DNA from: Williamsia sp.
GTDB taxonomy: Bacteria; Bacteroidota; Bacteroidia; Chitinophagales; Chitinophagaceae
Assembly: GCA_015069695.1 (NCBI GenBank)
Contig: JADCRZ010000051.1
Coordinates: 1 to 38,923 of the forward strand
Direction: 5' to 3'
Length of the DNA: 38,923 nt
The notes below the pieces were generated by a model. It was not told the DNA's origin. It searched no databases and saw only the letters and a list, made by a program, of their open reading frames with translations. The position numbers and the translations under genes were made by a program. Shown one piece after another: positions 14,741 to 24,179 of the stretch. Positions within the stretch are counted from its first letter, which is position 1. Each line of letters begins with the position of its first letter.

Positions 14741-16975
14741 ATGGAAACAATAGCCGCGATTCCAAAGTATAACTTAACGGAAGAACAAGAGAAAAAGCTG
14801 ATCTTAAGAGAATACCGGAGCTTGTTGCGTTCACTCAAAACCAAGCTCAAAAAAGGCGACAAAGAACTGGTACGGCAGGCATTTGAACTGGCAGCAGAAG
14901 CCCACAAAACCATGCGCCGCAAAAGCGGGGAGCCTTATATACTCCACCCGCTCGCCGTCGCCAAAATATGCATCGAAGAAATTGGCCTGGGGGTACGCTC
15001 TACCATTTGCTCCCTGCTGCACGACACCGTGGAAGACACCGACGTAACCCTTGATGAGATCGAAAAAGAATTTGGCAGTGAGATCGCCCGCATTGTAGAC
15101 GGACTGACAAAAATCTCAAACGTCATCGATGTAAATGCTTCCATGCAGGCGGAAAATTTTAAAAAGATCCTGCTCACACTCACCGATGACCCGCGCGTGA
15201 TCCTGATCAAGCTGGCCGACCGGCTCCACAATATGCGCACCATGGAAAGCATGAAGCGCGAAAAGCAGCTGAAAATATCGTCTGAAACGGTTTATGTTTA
15301 TGCGCCCCTCGCCCACCGCATGGGTTTGTACAATATCAAAACCGAGATGGAAGACCTGGCCATGAAATACATGGAGCAGGACACCTACAAGGACATTGCC
15401 CGCAAGCTGGCCGATACCAAGCGCGAACGGAGCCGTTATATCAACGAATTCATCCGCCCCGTAAAAGAGAAACTGGAAAAGGCCGAGCTTGATTTCGCCA
15501 TCTATGGCCGCCCCAAAAGCATCCATTCTATCTGGAACAAGATGAAGAAAAAAGGGGTGGCGTTTGAAGAGGTGTACGACCTGTTCGCCATCCGTGTCAT
15601 CCTCGACTCGCCTCCTGAAAAAGAAAAAGAAGATTGCTGGAAAGTTTATTCCATGATCACGGATGAATACACGCCTTCTCCCGAGCGCCTGCGCGACTGG
15701 CTCAGCAATCCCAAATCAAACGGGTATGAAGCCCTGCATACAACGGTGATGGGTCCGCAGGGAAAATGGGTAGAAGTGCAGATCCGCACCCGCCGCATGA
15801 ATGAGATCGCGGAGAAAGGCCTGGCTGCGCATTACAAATACAAGGAAGGCACCGGCGATGAAAGCCGGTTCGACAAATGGTTTCAGCAGATCAGGGAAGT
15901 GCTGAGCACCCAGGAAACAGACGGGGTAGATTTTCTGCAGGATTTTAAAACCAGCTTTTTAGCCGAAGAAATTTATGTGTACACACCAAAGGGTGATGTA
16001 AAGATGCTGCCCATCGGTTCTTCCGCACTTGATTTTGCTTTTTCTATCCACAGCGTGATCGGTACAAAATGTATCGGCGCCAAGCTCAACCACAAGCTGG
16101 TTCCCATCAGCTACAAGCTGCGCAGCGGCGACCAGATCGAGATCATTACCTCTAACAAACAAAAACCGAGCGAAGACTGGCTGAACATGGTGGTTACAGC
16201 CAAGGCAAGAAATAAGATCAAGGATGCGCTCAAGGAAGAAAGACGGAAAGTGGCCGAAGAAGGCAAATACATCCTGCAGCGCCGGCTTGATAATATCGGC
16301 GCCGCTTTCAGCCAGTTCAACATCGACGAGCTGACGGCTTTCTACAAACTCAATTCGCCCCTCGACTTATTTTACCGCATTGCCACCAAAGCGCTCGACC
16401 TCAGCGAACTGAAAGAGTTCAAGCTGCTGGGCGATAAGCTGGAACCTCCCAAGCCTTTAAAACCTGCTGAGATCAAACAGGAGGGTGCCGGCACCATGCA
16501 GCCCAAAAAAGATGCTGAACTGATTATATTCGGGGAAAGCAGCGACCGCATTGTTTACACGCTTGCCAAGTGCTGCACGCCCATCCCCGGTGATGATGTA
16601 TTTGGTTTTGTAACGACCGGGGAAGGACTGAAAATACACCGTACAAGCTGTCCGAACGCGGCCCGGCTGATGGCCAATTACGGACACCGCATCGTAAAAA
16701 CAAAATGGGCCAAGAACAAGGAAATATCTTTCCTGACGGGTGTAAAAATTGTGGGACTGGATGACGTGGGTGTGATCAACAAAATAACCAACCTGATCTC
16801 CGGCGAGCTGCGGATCAATATCAATGCGCTTACAGTAGAAGCAAAAGATGGTTTGTTTGAAGGCAATATAAAAGTATATGTGCACGACAAGGAAGAGCTC
16901 GATGAGCTGGTAGCCCGCCTGCGGCAGCTGGGTGGTATTCACGCAGTTGAACGCTACGAGCTGGACGATGTGTGA
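14741..16975 (+). CDS. Bifunctional (p)ppGpp synthetase/hydrolase, RelA/SpoT family
   Basis: This 744-residue enzyme makes and degrades (p)ppGpp in the stringent response. The N-terminal HD hydrolase domain is intact (H55, then H94-D95 in LLHDTVED). The synthetase domain shows YDLFAIRVIL, SNGYEALHTTV and the catalytic glutamate region WVEVQIRT. It is followed by a TGS domain (EEIYVYTPKGDVKMLP, near 405-465) and a C-terminal ACT domain (from about 665). With both catalytic sites preserved it should be a bifunctional Rel enzyme rather than a monofunctional RelA. It lies 85 bases upstream of purA, an enzyme of the purine pathway that is a known target of (p)ppGpp. Confidence 0.96.
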   Translation: METIAAIPKYNLTEEQEKKLILREYRSLLRSLKTKLKKGDKELVRQAFELAAEAHKTMRRKSGEPYILHPLAVAKICIEEIGLGVRSTICSLLHDTVEDTDVTLDEIEKEFGSEIARIVDGLTKISNVIDVNASMQAENFKKILLTLTDDPRVILIKLADRLHNMRTMESMKREKQLKISSETVYVYAPLAHRMGLYNIKTEMEDLAMKYMEQDTYKDIARKLADTKRERSRYINEFIRPVKEKLEKAELDFAIYGRPKSIHSIWNKMKKKGVAFEEVYDLFAIRVILDSPPEKEKEDCWKVYSMITDEYTPSPERLRDWLSNPKSNGYEALHTTVMGPQGKWVEVQIRTRRMNEIAEKGLAAHYKYKEGTGDESRFDKWFQQIREVLSTQETDGVDFLQDFKTSFLAEEIYVYTPKGDVKMLPIGSSALDFAFSIHSVIGTKCIGAKLNHKLVPISYKLRSGDQIEIITSNKQKPSEDWLNMVVTAKARNKIKDALKEERRKVAEEGKYILQRRLDNIGAAFSQFNIDELTAFYKLNSPLDLFYRIATKALDLSELKEFKLLGDKLEPPKPLKPAEIKQEGAGTMQPKKDAELIIFGESSDRIVYTLAKCCTPIPGDDVFGFVTTGEGLKIHRTSCPNAARLMANYGHRIVKTKWAKNKEISFLTGVKIVGLDDVGVINKITNLISGELRININALTVEAKDGLFEGNIKVYVHDKEELDELVARLRQLGGIHAVERYELDDV

Positions 16976-16988
16976 TGCCTGTAAAAAG

Positions 16989-17019
16989 TTTTATTATCCG
17001 ATCTGCTTCCCTACATTTG
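16989..17019 (+). promoter_or_regulatory. Promoter of purA
   Basis: TACATTTG (17012-17019) fits TAnnTTTG, with a TTTTA -33-like box at 16989-16993 and an 18-base spacer. The start would lie near 17025, giving a leader of about 35 bases. Confidence 0.5.
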
Positions 17020-17059
17020 CCGGGCAGGTAACCTATTCTGCAATTAAAGCAATACCCGA

Positions 17060-18325
17060 ATGGTTGATGTAATACTGGGTCTTCAATGGGGCGATGAAGG
17101 CAAGGGAAAGATCGTTGATTATTTTGCGCCTTCTTATGATGTTATTGCACGGTTTCAGGGCGGGCCCAATGCCGGCCATACCCTGTACCTGGAGGGCAAA
17201 AAAATTGTGCTGCACCAGATTCCTTCCGGCATTTTTCATGAACGCTGTTCGAACCTGATTGGCAATGGCGTAGTGCTTGATCCGGTTACGTTGAAAAAAG
17301 AATGTGATACGGTTGCTTCTTTTGGAATCGATGTAAAGAAGAACCTGTTTATATCAAAAAGAGCACACCTGATCCTGCCCACGCACCGAGCGCTCGACAA
17401 AGCTTCAGAAACATCCAAAGGAAGTGACAAGATCGGTTCCACGCTCAAAGGCATCAGTCCGGCCTACATGGATAAGACCGGCCGCAACGGCCTGCGTGTG
17501 GGCGACCTGCTTGACAAAAGCTTTACCACTTCCTATATCCGGCTTCGCCTCAAGCACCAGCGCCTGCTGGATAATTTTAATTTCCAGGAAGACATTTCTG
17601 CATGGGAAGAAGATTTTTTTGAGTCGCTGGAATTTCTCAAGCAGCTCAATATTGTAGACGGGGAGTATTTTATCAATGATAAGATCACGCAAGGAAAAAA
17701 AGTGCTGGCTGAAGGCGCGCAGGGCAGCATGCTTGATATCGACTTCGGCACATTCCCCTTCGTAACCTCTTCCAACACAACTACATCCGGTGTATGTTCA
17801 GGATTGGGTGTGGCACCGCAGAAGATCCGCGATGTAATGGGTGTTACCAAAGCTTACTGTACCCGCGTGGGCGGTGGTCCCTTCCCGACAGAATTGCATG
17901 ATGCAACGGGTGAAGAACTGCGGGCCATCGGGAAAGAATTTGGTGCCACTACAGGGCGGCCACGCCGCTGCGGATGGATCGATCTGATTGCGCTTAAATA
18001 TGCTGCCATGATCAACGGTGTTACAAAAGTGATCATGACCAAAGCAGATGTGCTGGATGCTTTTAAAGAACTCAACGTATGCACCGGCTACCGGATAGAC
18101 AACCAGGTATATGAAAGCATTCCTTTTCAAATGACCCGGCTTCACATCGATCCCCAGTTTCACGCACTTGCAGGCTGGAATACACCAACAGGTGCCGTTA
18201 GAGCCTACTCGGAACTGCCCCAAACAATGTTGGATTATATCGGTTTTATCAACCGTTTTATCGGTGTAAATATCTCCCATATTTCCAACGGACCGGAAAG
18301 AGAACAGATCATTCCGGTGTCATAA
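17060..18325 (+). CDS. purA: Adenylosuccinate synthetase
   Basis: This 421-residue enzyme condenses IMP with aspartate using GTP to form adenylosuccinate, the first committed step to AMP. The N-terminal GLQWGDEGKGK phosphate loop, the GPNAGHT IMP-binding motif, GAQGSMLDIDFGTFPFVTSS, and TTGRPRRCGW are all present. The length matches the family. It starts MVDVILGLQWGDE with an ATG at 17060. It follows the RelA/SpoT gene on the same strand but appears to have its own promoter. Confidence 0.97.
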   Translation: MVDVILGLQWGDEGKGKIVDYFAPSYDVIARFQGGPNAGHTLYLEGKKIVLHQIPSGIFHERCSNLIGNGVVLDPVTLKKECDTVASFGIDVKKNLFISKRAHLILPTHRALDKASETSKGSDKIGSTLKGISPAYMDKTGRNGLRVGDLLDKSFTTSYIRLRLKHQRLLDNFNFQEDISAWEEDFFESLEFLKQLNIVDGEYFINDKITQGKKVLAEGAQGSMLDIDFGTFPFVTSSNTTTSGVCSGLGVAPQKIRDVMGVTKAYCTRVGGGPFPTELHDATGEELRAIGKEFGATTGRPRRCGWIDLIALKYAAMINGVTKVIMTKADVLDAFKELNVCTGYRIDNQVYESIPFQMTRLHIDPQFHALAGWNTPTGAVRAYSELPQTMLDYIGFINRFIGVNISHISNGPEREQIIPVS

Positions 18326-18400
18326 GGGAGAAAATTAATTCATAAAAAATTTGGCTAATTAAAAACTTCGCTGAAATTTTACATCAAATCCTATTGGAAC

Positions 18401-18850
18401 ATGGCTAAATCTGATAAGGAAAAGAAGACTCCAGCTAAAAAGTCTTCTCCAAAAGAAAACGAGGACACTTCAAAAAAAGCTTCTTCCAAATCTAAAAAGG
18501 ACCAGGAAGAAGAGGATGATGACGATGATGATACTTTTGTGGAAGACACTCCCAAAAAAGGCGCAAAAGCATCTTCCAAGAAAAAGGACGAGGACGATGA
18601 TGACGACGACGATGTAGATGACGTTGAGGACGACTGGAACAAAGTTGAAGAAGACGACAACTGGGATCCTGACTTTGATGAATTTGATCTACCCAAGTCA
18701 AAGACAAAAAAGAGCAGTGGCGGTACCGGCGCAGCTAAAAAACCAGGTAAGGGCGGTGACGACGATGATCTCGGCCTGGACGATGATTTTAAGGACATGG
18801 ACCTGTTTAACGACCGGGGGGGTTACGACGACGAAGACGATGACTTTTAA
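18401..18850 (+). CDS. Highly acidic, lysine-patterned disordered protein
   Basis: The 149-residue product alternates lysine/serine-rich stretches (residues 1-35, 52-65, 105-118) with aspartate runs (such as DDDDDD near 40 and DDDDDDD near 67). It ends in a more ordered acidic part (DWNKVEEDDNWDPDFDEFDL and FKDMDLFNDRGGYDDEDDDF). There is no signal peptide. Related low-complexity proteins occur in Chitinophagaceae but I know no function. The acidic tail recalls RNA polymerase delta-type or histone-binding proteins only in composition. The opposite-strand frame here is a codon artefact. Its stop is 5 bases from the end of the convergent transglycosylase gene. Confidence 0.75.
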   Translation: MAKSDKEKKTPAKKSSPKENEDTSKKASSKSKKDQEEEDDDDDDTFVEDTPKKGAKASSKKKDEDDDDDDDVDDVEDDWNKVEEDDNWDPDFDEFDLPKSKTKKSSGGTGAAKKPGKGGDDDDLGLDDDFKDMDLFNDRGGYDDEDDDF

Positions 18851-18855
18851 TCCCC

Positions 18856-19974
18856 TTATTCCTTCCCGGCCAGCGGAGTTCCGGCAATAGGAGCAGCAGA
18901 CACGTTGAAAGCGGCCTGTTTAAGCAAGAGTTCAACAGACTCACTCAGGATTTTATACTTCACACTATTAAACAATTCCATCTTATCAGCAGGTAGCAGC
19001 AAATCATATGTATTTGCGCTGCCTGCCATAATTTTATCAAACTGCGGATTGTACCGGTTGAACTCATTCAACTCCATGCCTATATTCCTGGCAATGACCG
19101 AAGAATGAAACTTGCCGGTTACGAGTTGCATCTTTGCCTGTCCTCTTTCTTCTTCGTTTAAGTTCCGGTTCAGGTTGTGCTGTCCCTTGCTTCCGAAATG
19201 CTCTTCCGATTCTGCCCTTGTGAGGGTTGTTAACCCACCCTGGCCTTCAAATATGTAGTGGGTAGAAATAAACTTCTTGACGTGGTTCCGCGATTCTGCC
19301 GGCAGGTAATACTGGATGTCCCAGAAATCCCGGCTGCCACTGCGCCGCATGGCCTTGAGCACGTTGCCGGGGCCACCATTGTATGCTGCAATCACCAGAA
19401 GCCAGTCGCCAAACTGATCATACAGCTCTGTGAGGTAACGGGCTGCAGCTTGGGTGCTTTTAATATAGTTCGTACGCTCATCGATCCGCCTGTTTACCTT
19501 TAATCCCATCCGGATAGCGGTGGCTGGCATAAACTGCCAGGGCCCTACGGCCCCTGCCCAGGAAACAGCTGTAGGTGTTAGCCTTGATTCGATCATGGCC
19601 AGGTATTTCAGTTCACAGGGCAATCCGTTCTGAATAAAGACAGCATCCATCATATTGAAGAAGGGCCTGCTCCATTCTTTCAGACCGGCCAGCGCTTTGC
19701 CGTACTTGCTAATATAATCCTGTACAAAACTGACTGCCCGGGGGTTCAAGGTCGGTCCTTCACCTGAGCCAACTGCATTTAGTTGGAATAAATCTTTGAA
19801 ATCAACCAGCAGGTTGGAAGCAGGCTTTACAATGGCCGGTACTGCCAGGTTGTTCTTGTGAGAAAATGTATCTATGGGTTCAACTGAACTGCTTACGACT
19901 GCTTTCGGCTGGCCGGATGCTTGCATACCGGCATAGAGAAAGATGGCAACAGTTAACGATACAAGTTTATTCAT
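18856..19974 (-). CDS. Membrane-bound lytic murein transglycosylase, MltD-like
   Basis: The 372-residue secreted product has a signal peptide (cut near ASGQ, residue 21) and a family 1 lytic transglycosylase domain. The catalytic glutamate is in AMIESRL (near 130), followed by GAVGPWQFMPATA, the IDERTNYIKSTQAAARYL motif and AAYNGGPGNVLKAM. It should cleave glycan strands with formation of 1,6-anhydro ends. No LysM domains are seen, unlike E. coli MltD. It is downstream of tatA and gatA on the same strand, and ends 5 bases from the convergent acidic-protein gene with no room for a separate terminator. Confidence 0.9.
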   Translation of the reverse strand: MNKLVSLTVAIFLYAGMQASGQPKAVVSSSVEPIDTFSHKNNLAVPAIVKPASNLLVDFKDLFQLNAVGSGEGPTLNPRAVSFVQDYISKYGKALAGLKEWSRPFFNMMDAVFIQNGLPCELKYLAMIESRLTPTAVSWAGAVGPWQFMPATAIRMGLKVNRRIDERTNYIKSTQAAARYLTELYDQFGDWLLVIAAYNGGPGNVLKAMRRSGSRDFWDIQYYLPAESRNHVKKFISTHYIFEGQGGLTTLTRAESEEHFGSKGQHNLNRNLNEEERGQAKMQLVTGKFHSSVIARNIGMELNEFNRYNPQFDKIMAGSANTYDLLLPADKMELFNSVKYKILSESVELLLKQAAFNVSAAPIAGTPLAGKE

Positions 19975-20021
19975 GACTTGTGTTTGTTTGCTTCAAAAAT
20001 CCGGAGCCTGAAAAAGGCCCG

Positions 20022-21458
20022 TTAGTTCTGTTGGTGCATTAACTGGTTCGAAAGGTGCAGCAAATATAGCTCCGAAAAGCGTTTCGTCATAATCTGCAGG
20101 CCGTAAGGCATCCCGTTAGAGTGCCGGAAGAGCGGAAGAGAGATGGCCGGAATACCAACCAGGTTGGCATAAACGGTGTAAATATCGGCCAGGTACATGG
20201 CCAGCGGATCGGCTGTTTTTTCCCCGATCTTAAAAGCCGGAGAAGGAACGGTGGGAAGCACAATCGCGTCAAAATCATTAAAAATCAATCCCGTATGATC
20301 CACAAGTTGCTTTCTCACCTTCTGGGCCCGGGAGAAGTAAGCATCATAATAACCGGTACTCAGCACAAAAGTGCCCAGCATGATCCGCCGCTTGACTTCC
20401 TTGCCAAAACCCTGAGAGCGGCCCTGCATGTAAAACTCTGTTAAATCACCGGCCTGCTCCCCTGCCGGCCGCCGGCCATACCGGATTCCGTCGTAACGGG
20501 AGAGGTTGGAAGAAGCTTCTGCTGTGGTCAGAATATAATAAGCAGGTACAATATAATCCAGGTAATGAAAGTCGATTCCTTCTACCTCATACCCTTGATC
20601 AGAGAGTTGTTTCAGATATGCTTGAATGCCTTCTGCCATCTCCCCATCCAGTCCGGGATGGGAAAGTGCATCCTTGAAATAAGCGATCCGGGGCTTTTTG
20701 CCGGGAGAGAGGGAAATTGCATTGTCTGCCGCGGTGTCTCCGATGGCTGTGCTGTCATATTCGTCGGTTCCCCTGATCACTTCCCATACTCTAGACACAT
20801 CGTCCACCGAGTTTCCAAAGATGCCGATCTGGTCAAAAGAAGAAGCGTAAGCGATCAATCCATAGCGTGAAACGGCTCCATAGGTTGGTTTTAACCCGAT
20901 GATGCCGCAGAAATCAGCTGGTTGCCGCACAGAGCCGCCCGTGTCGCTGCCCAGGGAAACCATGCAAAGATGGGCTTGCACAGCTACGGCAGAGCCGCCG
21001 GATGAGCCACCAGGCACACGGGTTTCATCCAGCGCGTTAAGCACCTTGCCATAGGCCGAATTTTCGTTGGAAGACCCCATCGCAAACTCATCGCAGTTGA
21101 GGCTGCCAATGATAATGGCTTCTTCTGACAGCAATTTCTCAACGGCGGTGGCATTGTAGGTAGCCGTAAACCCTTCCAGAATCGCGGAAGCAGCCGATAC
21201 CCGGTGCCCCTTGTAACACAGGACATCCTTTAACCCCACGACCACGCCATGGAGCTTGCCCATGGGTTGTCCGTTGCCCCGGGCCTTATCCAGCGCCTCG
21301 GCTTTCTCCAGGGCTTCCTGTTCATACACTTCAATAAATGCATTCAGGTGGCGGGTCGCTTTGATCCGCTCTATATAATGCTGAACGGCACCTACACATG
21401 TGCGGGTGCCGTTCAGCAAAGCCTGGTGATAATCTTGTATTGATGGGTGTTGCAACAA
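20022..21458 (-). CDS. gatA: Glutamyl/aspartyl-tRNA amidotransferase subunit A
   Basis: This 478-residue amidase subunit releases ammonia from glutamine for GatB to amidate Glu-tRNA(Gln) or Asp-tRNA(Asn). The Ser-cisSer-Lys triad is visible: K77 in VGLKDV, the GGSSGGS segment (150-156) and S176 in SDTGGSVRQP. The start is a TTG (21458, or 21455), because no ATG occurs between an upstream in-frame stop and the conserved N-terminus. It follows tatA by 35 bases. The partner genes gatB and gatC are not in the window, which is common in this phylum. Confidence 0.93.
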   Translation of the reverse strand: MLQHPSIQDYHQALLNGTRTCVGAVQHYIERIKATRHLNAFIEVYEQEALEKAEALDKARGNGQPMGKLHGVVVGLKDVLCYKGHRVSAASAILEGFTATYNATAVEKLLSEEAIIIGSLNCDEFAMGSSNENSAYGKVLNALDETRVPGGSSGGSAVAVQAHLCMVSLGSDTGGSVRQPADFCGIIGLKPTYGAVSRYGLIAYASSFDQIGIFGNSVDDVSRVWEVIRGTDEYDSTAIGDTAADNAISLSPGKKPRIAYFKDALSHPGLDGEMAEGIQAYLKQLSDQGYEVEGIDFHYLDYIVPAYYILTTAEASSNLSRYDGIRYGRRPAGEQAGDLTEFYMQGRSQGFGKEVKRRIMLGTFVLSTGYYDAYFSRAQKVRKQLVDHTGLIFNDFDAIVLPTVPSPAFKIGEKTADPLAMYLADIYTVYANLVGIPAISLPLFRHSNGMPYGLQIMTKRFSELYLLHLSNQLMHQQN

Positions 21459-21493
21459 ATCAGACTGCTATACCTAAGATATAAATTGATGAA

Positions 21494-21763
21494 CTAAGGC
21501 CGGGTAGTAGTACCGTTGGCAGTAGCAGAAGGTGTAGTAGTAGTTGTTGTTACATTGTCCTTTTCCTTCATGCCCTCTTCCAGTTCTCTTGTAACAGAGG
21601 TTTTGGCGTCATTGAATTCCCGGATTCCTTTGCCCAATCCGCGCATCAGCTCAGGAATTTTTTTACCACCAAAAAGCAGCAAAGCTACTACCAGTATAAT
21701 GATCCATTCTCCGCCACCGGGCATGGATATAAGTAAAAAGGGAAGCAAATTTAAGAGTACCAT
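21494..21763 (-). CDS. tatA: Sec-independent translocase component TatA/TatE
   Basis: The 89-residue product has a short periplasmic start, one membrane helix ([21 protein letters not shown], the TatA hinge with FGxxxxPEL) and an amphipathic helix ([12 protein letters not shown]). A threonine-rich tail ends the protein. It should form the protein-conducting part of the twin-arginine pathway with TatC, which is not in this window. An internal ATG (residue 14) is an alternative start. It is probably cotranscribed with gatA and perhaps the lytic transglycosylase downstream, a gene order often seen in Bacteroidota. Confidence 0.92.
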   Translation of the reverse strand: MVLLNLLPFLLISMPGGGEWIIILVVALLLFGGKKIPELMRGLGKGIREFNDAKTSVTRELEEGMKEKDNVTTTTTTPSATANGTTTRP

Positions 21764-21876
21764 ATCGTTGAATTTTATTTTCTGTTATAAAGATAGAACT
21801 TTTCCTCTAAACGCCGATTGAGCCGCAAATTACATACGATAGATCGGATAGATTAGATTCTTAACCTGCCCGTAAC

Positions 21877-21909
21877 AAAAAAGCGCCCCGCCAAGCAGAA
21901 CGCTTTTTT
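21877..21909 (-). terminator. Intrinsic terminator of rplS
   Basis: On the minus strand AAAAAAGCG/CGCTTTTTT (21901-21909 with 21877-21885) encloses a 15-base G-rich loop and ends in a T run, 31 bases after the rplS stop. Confidence 0.7.
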
Positions 21910-21940
21910 ACCGGACGGTGTGGTACACAGCCGTCTGGGC

Positions 21941-22297
21941 TTATAATGTAGTCCTTTTCTTTTCTTTGATACGGGCACTCTTGCCGCTTCTTTCACGCAG
22001 GAAATACAATTTCGCCCTGCGGACAATACCTGATTTATTTAACTCGATAGAATCGATGTTGGGAGAATAAACAGGAAAAGTTCTTTCAACCCCTACGCCG
22101 TCAGAAACTTTGCGCACGGTAAAAGAAGCTGTAAAACCAGTACCCTGGCGCTTGATCACATCTCCTTTGAAAGACTGGATTCTTTCTTTGTTTCCTTCGA
22201 TGATCTTATAGTTAACAGAAATATTATCGCCTGCCTTGAATTTAGGGAACTGTTTTTTGGCGCTTAGCTGCTCATGAACAAAGTCAATAGCGTTCAT
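21941..22297 (-). CDS. rplS: 50S ribosomal protein L19
   Basis: The 118-residue protein matches L19 over its whole length, including [45 protein letters not shown] and the basic end [18 protein letters not shown]. It binds at the interface of the ribosomal subunits. It has its own promoter and terminator, so it is likely a single-gene transcript rather than part of the rpsP-rimM-trmD-rplS operon known from other bacteria. Confidence 0.97.
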   Translation of the reverse strand: MNAIDFVHEQLSAKKQFPKFKAGDNISVNYKIIEGNKERIQSFKGDVIKRQGTGFTASFTVRKVSDGVGVERTFPVYSPNIDSIELNKSGIVRRAKLYFLRERSGKSARIKEKKRTTL

Positions 22298-22320
22298 ATC
22301 ATTACAAATTTAAAGAACCG

Positions 22321-22352
22321 CGAAATTAAAATTGTATTACCAGATATCCAAA
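22321..22352 (-). promoter_or_regulatory. Promoter of rplS
   Basis: On the minus strand TTTG (22349-22352), a 20-base spacer and TAATTTCG (22321-22328, one mismatch to TAnnTTTG) form a good Bacteroidota promoter. It lies 23 bases before the rplS ATG. Confidence 0.55.
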
Positions 22353-22381
22353 TGAATTTATAATCAGGTAGCCCCTGTTTT

Positions 22382-23947
22382 TTACCGGGCCACGTTCACC
22401 GCTCTTTTTTCGCGGATCACCGTTACCTTGATCTGTCCGGGATAGGTCATTTCAGTCTGGATCTTCTGGGCTATTTCAAAGCTGAGCTTGTCGCTGTCGT
22501 TGTCTGTAACCCGGTCGGCCTCCACGATCACCCGGAGCTCACGGCCGGCCTGGATCGCATAGGCTTTTTCAACACCCGGGAAAGCAACAGCCAGGTTCTC
22601 CAAGTCTTTGATGCGCTGGAGGTACTGCTGCATGATTTCACGGCGGGCGCCGGGACGTGCACCAGAAATGGCATCGCAGGCCTGCACAATGGGAGAGATC
22701 ACATACTGCATTTCCACTTCATCGTGGTGGGCACCAACGGCGTTTACAACAGCCGGGTTTTCACCCCATTTTTCCGCCAGCTTCATCCCCAGCAGGGCAT
22801 GGCTCAATTCAGTTTCTTCGTCGGGCACTTTTCCTATATCGTGCAGGAGTCCGGCCCTTTTGGCCAGCTTGGGATTCATACCCAGTTCGGAAGCCATGAT
22901 GCCACAAAGATTGGCCACTTCCCGGCTGTGCATGAGCAGGTTTTGTCCGTAAGAAGAGCGGAACCGCATCTTACCTACAATGCGCACCAGCTCTTTGTGC
23001 AGGCCATGGATACCCAGCTCGATCACGGTTCTTTCACCGATGTCCATGATCTGCTCTTCGATCTGGCGGCGGGTCTTTTCAACCACTTCCTCGATCCGGG
23101 CCGGGTGGATGCGTCCATCGGCTACCAGGCGCTGCAGCGATAACCGTGCGATTTCCCGGCGCAGGGGGTCAAAAGAAGACAGTACAATGGCTTCGGGTGT
23201 GTCATCCACGATCAGATCGACGCCGGTGACGGCTTCGATGGCGCGGATGTTACGGCCTTCCCGGCCAATGATCTGTCCCTTTATTTCATCGCTTTCCAGG
23301 TTGAAAACGGTGATGGAGTTTTCGATGGCCTGCTCGGCGGCTGTGCGCTGGATGGTTTGAATAATGATCTTGCGGGCTTCCTTATTGGCTTTTTGCTTGG
23401 CATCATCCAGGATCTCCTGCTGGATGCTGAGTGCCTGGGTATGGGCTTCCTGCTTCAGGCTTTCCACCAACTGGGTCTTGGCCTCTTCGGCGGTCAGTCC
23501 GGCCACCTTTTCCAGGCGGCGGATGTGCTCTTCCTGGTGCTTTTCAAGCTCGGTCCGCTTTGTATTCACCACTTCGATCTGCCGGTTCAGGGTTTCCTTG
23601 ATCCCTTCAATTTCCTTTGTTTGCCGGTCGAGATTTTGTTCTTTCTGGTTGCTGGAAACTTCTTTTTGCTTGAGGCGGTTTTCTGTTTCGCCGATCTTGC
23701 GGGTTCTCTCCAGCACTTCCTTGTCGTGTTCAGCCTTTAGCTGTACAAATTTTTCCTTTGCTTCAAGGAGTTTTTCTTTTTTGAGCGTTTCTGCGGCGGT
23801 CTGGGCATCGGCTAAGATCTTTTGGCTTTGCAATTCGGCTTCATCTAACTTTTGCTTGGTATTTTTGGCAAATAAAAACTTACCGGCTATGATACCTGCT
23901 ACCAAAGCAAGCAGGCCGGTAATTATAATAGCAATACTGGAACCCAT
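22382..23947 (-). CDS. rny: Ribonuclease Y
   Basis: This 521-residue membrane-anchored endoribonuclease initiates mRNA decay. It has an N-terminal membrane helix (residues 5-25), a long coiled coil (about 30-200), a KH RNA-binding domain ([21 protein letters not shown]) and an HD domain with the metal motif LLHDIGK, plus HHDEVE further on. The length and order match the family. ZapA and the ZapB-like gene lie upstream on the same strand, but an oppositely oriented gene (24180-25073) is placed between them and rny. Confidence 0.96.
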   Translation of the reverse strand: MGSSIAIIITGLLALVAGIIAGKFLFAKNTKQKLDEAELQSQKILADAQTAAETLKKEKLLEAKEKFVQLKAEHDKEVLERTRKIGETENRLKQKEVSSNQKEQNLDRQTKEIEGIKETLNRQIEVVNTKRTELEKHQEEHIRRLEKVAGLTAEEAKTQLVESLKQEAHTQALSIQQEILDDAKQKANKEARKIIIQTIQRTAAEQAIENSITVFNLESDEIKGQIIGREGRNIRAIEAVTGVDLIVDDTPEAIVLSSFDPLRREIARLSLQRLVADGRIHPARIEEVVEKTRRQIEEQIMDIGERTVIELGIHGLHKELVRIVGKMRFRSSYGQNLLMHSREVANLCGIMASELGMNPKLAKRAGLLHDIGKVPDEETELSHALLGMKLAEKWGENPAVVNAVGAHHDEVEMQYVISPIVQACDAISGARPGARREIMQQYLQRIKDLENLAVAFPGVEKAYAIQAGRELRVIVEADRVTDNDSDKLSFEIAQKIQTEMTYPGQIKVTVIREKRAVNVAR

Positions 23948-24179
23948 TGGAATGTTTTTTTAATCTGTTTGTAATCAAGCTGTCCATCTTCTCCAAGCGC
24001 ATGGCTTTTCGTTGAGCGATAAATGCGAAAATACGAAAAGGGCACAATTATTACAGTAAATGACTTTGATTGGGAAAGTAAAAAAATCGCGGCAGGGCAT
24101 TTTGGATATGCGGTACCTGCATCATGCTATTTTGGAGTATCTTGCAGGCTTTTCCAAACCAGTTCAATCGTATAGTTTA

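Noticed and set aside
14529-14834. 101-residue frame across the tRNA-Leu on the minus strand
   Set aside because: Its C-terminal part is a translation of the tRNA itself (KLVDVSDLGSD pattern), a known artefact.
18391-18798. Serine-rich 135-residue frame opposite the acidic protein
   Set aside because: It is the complement of GAC/GAT-rich codons; the plus-strand frame has the plausible product and spacing.
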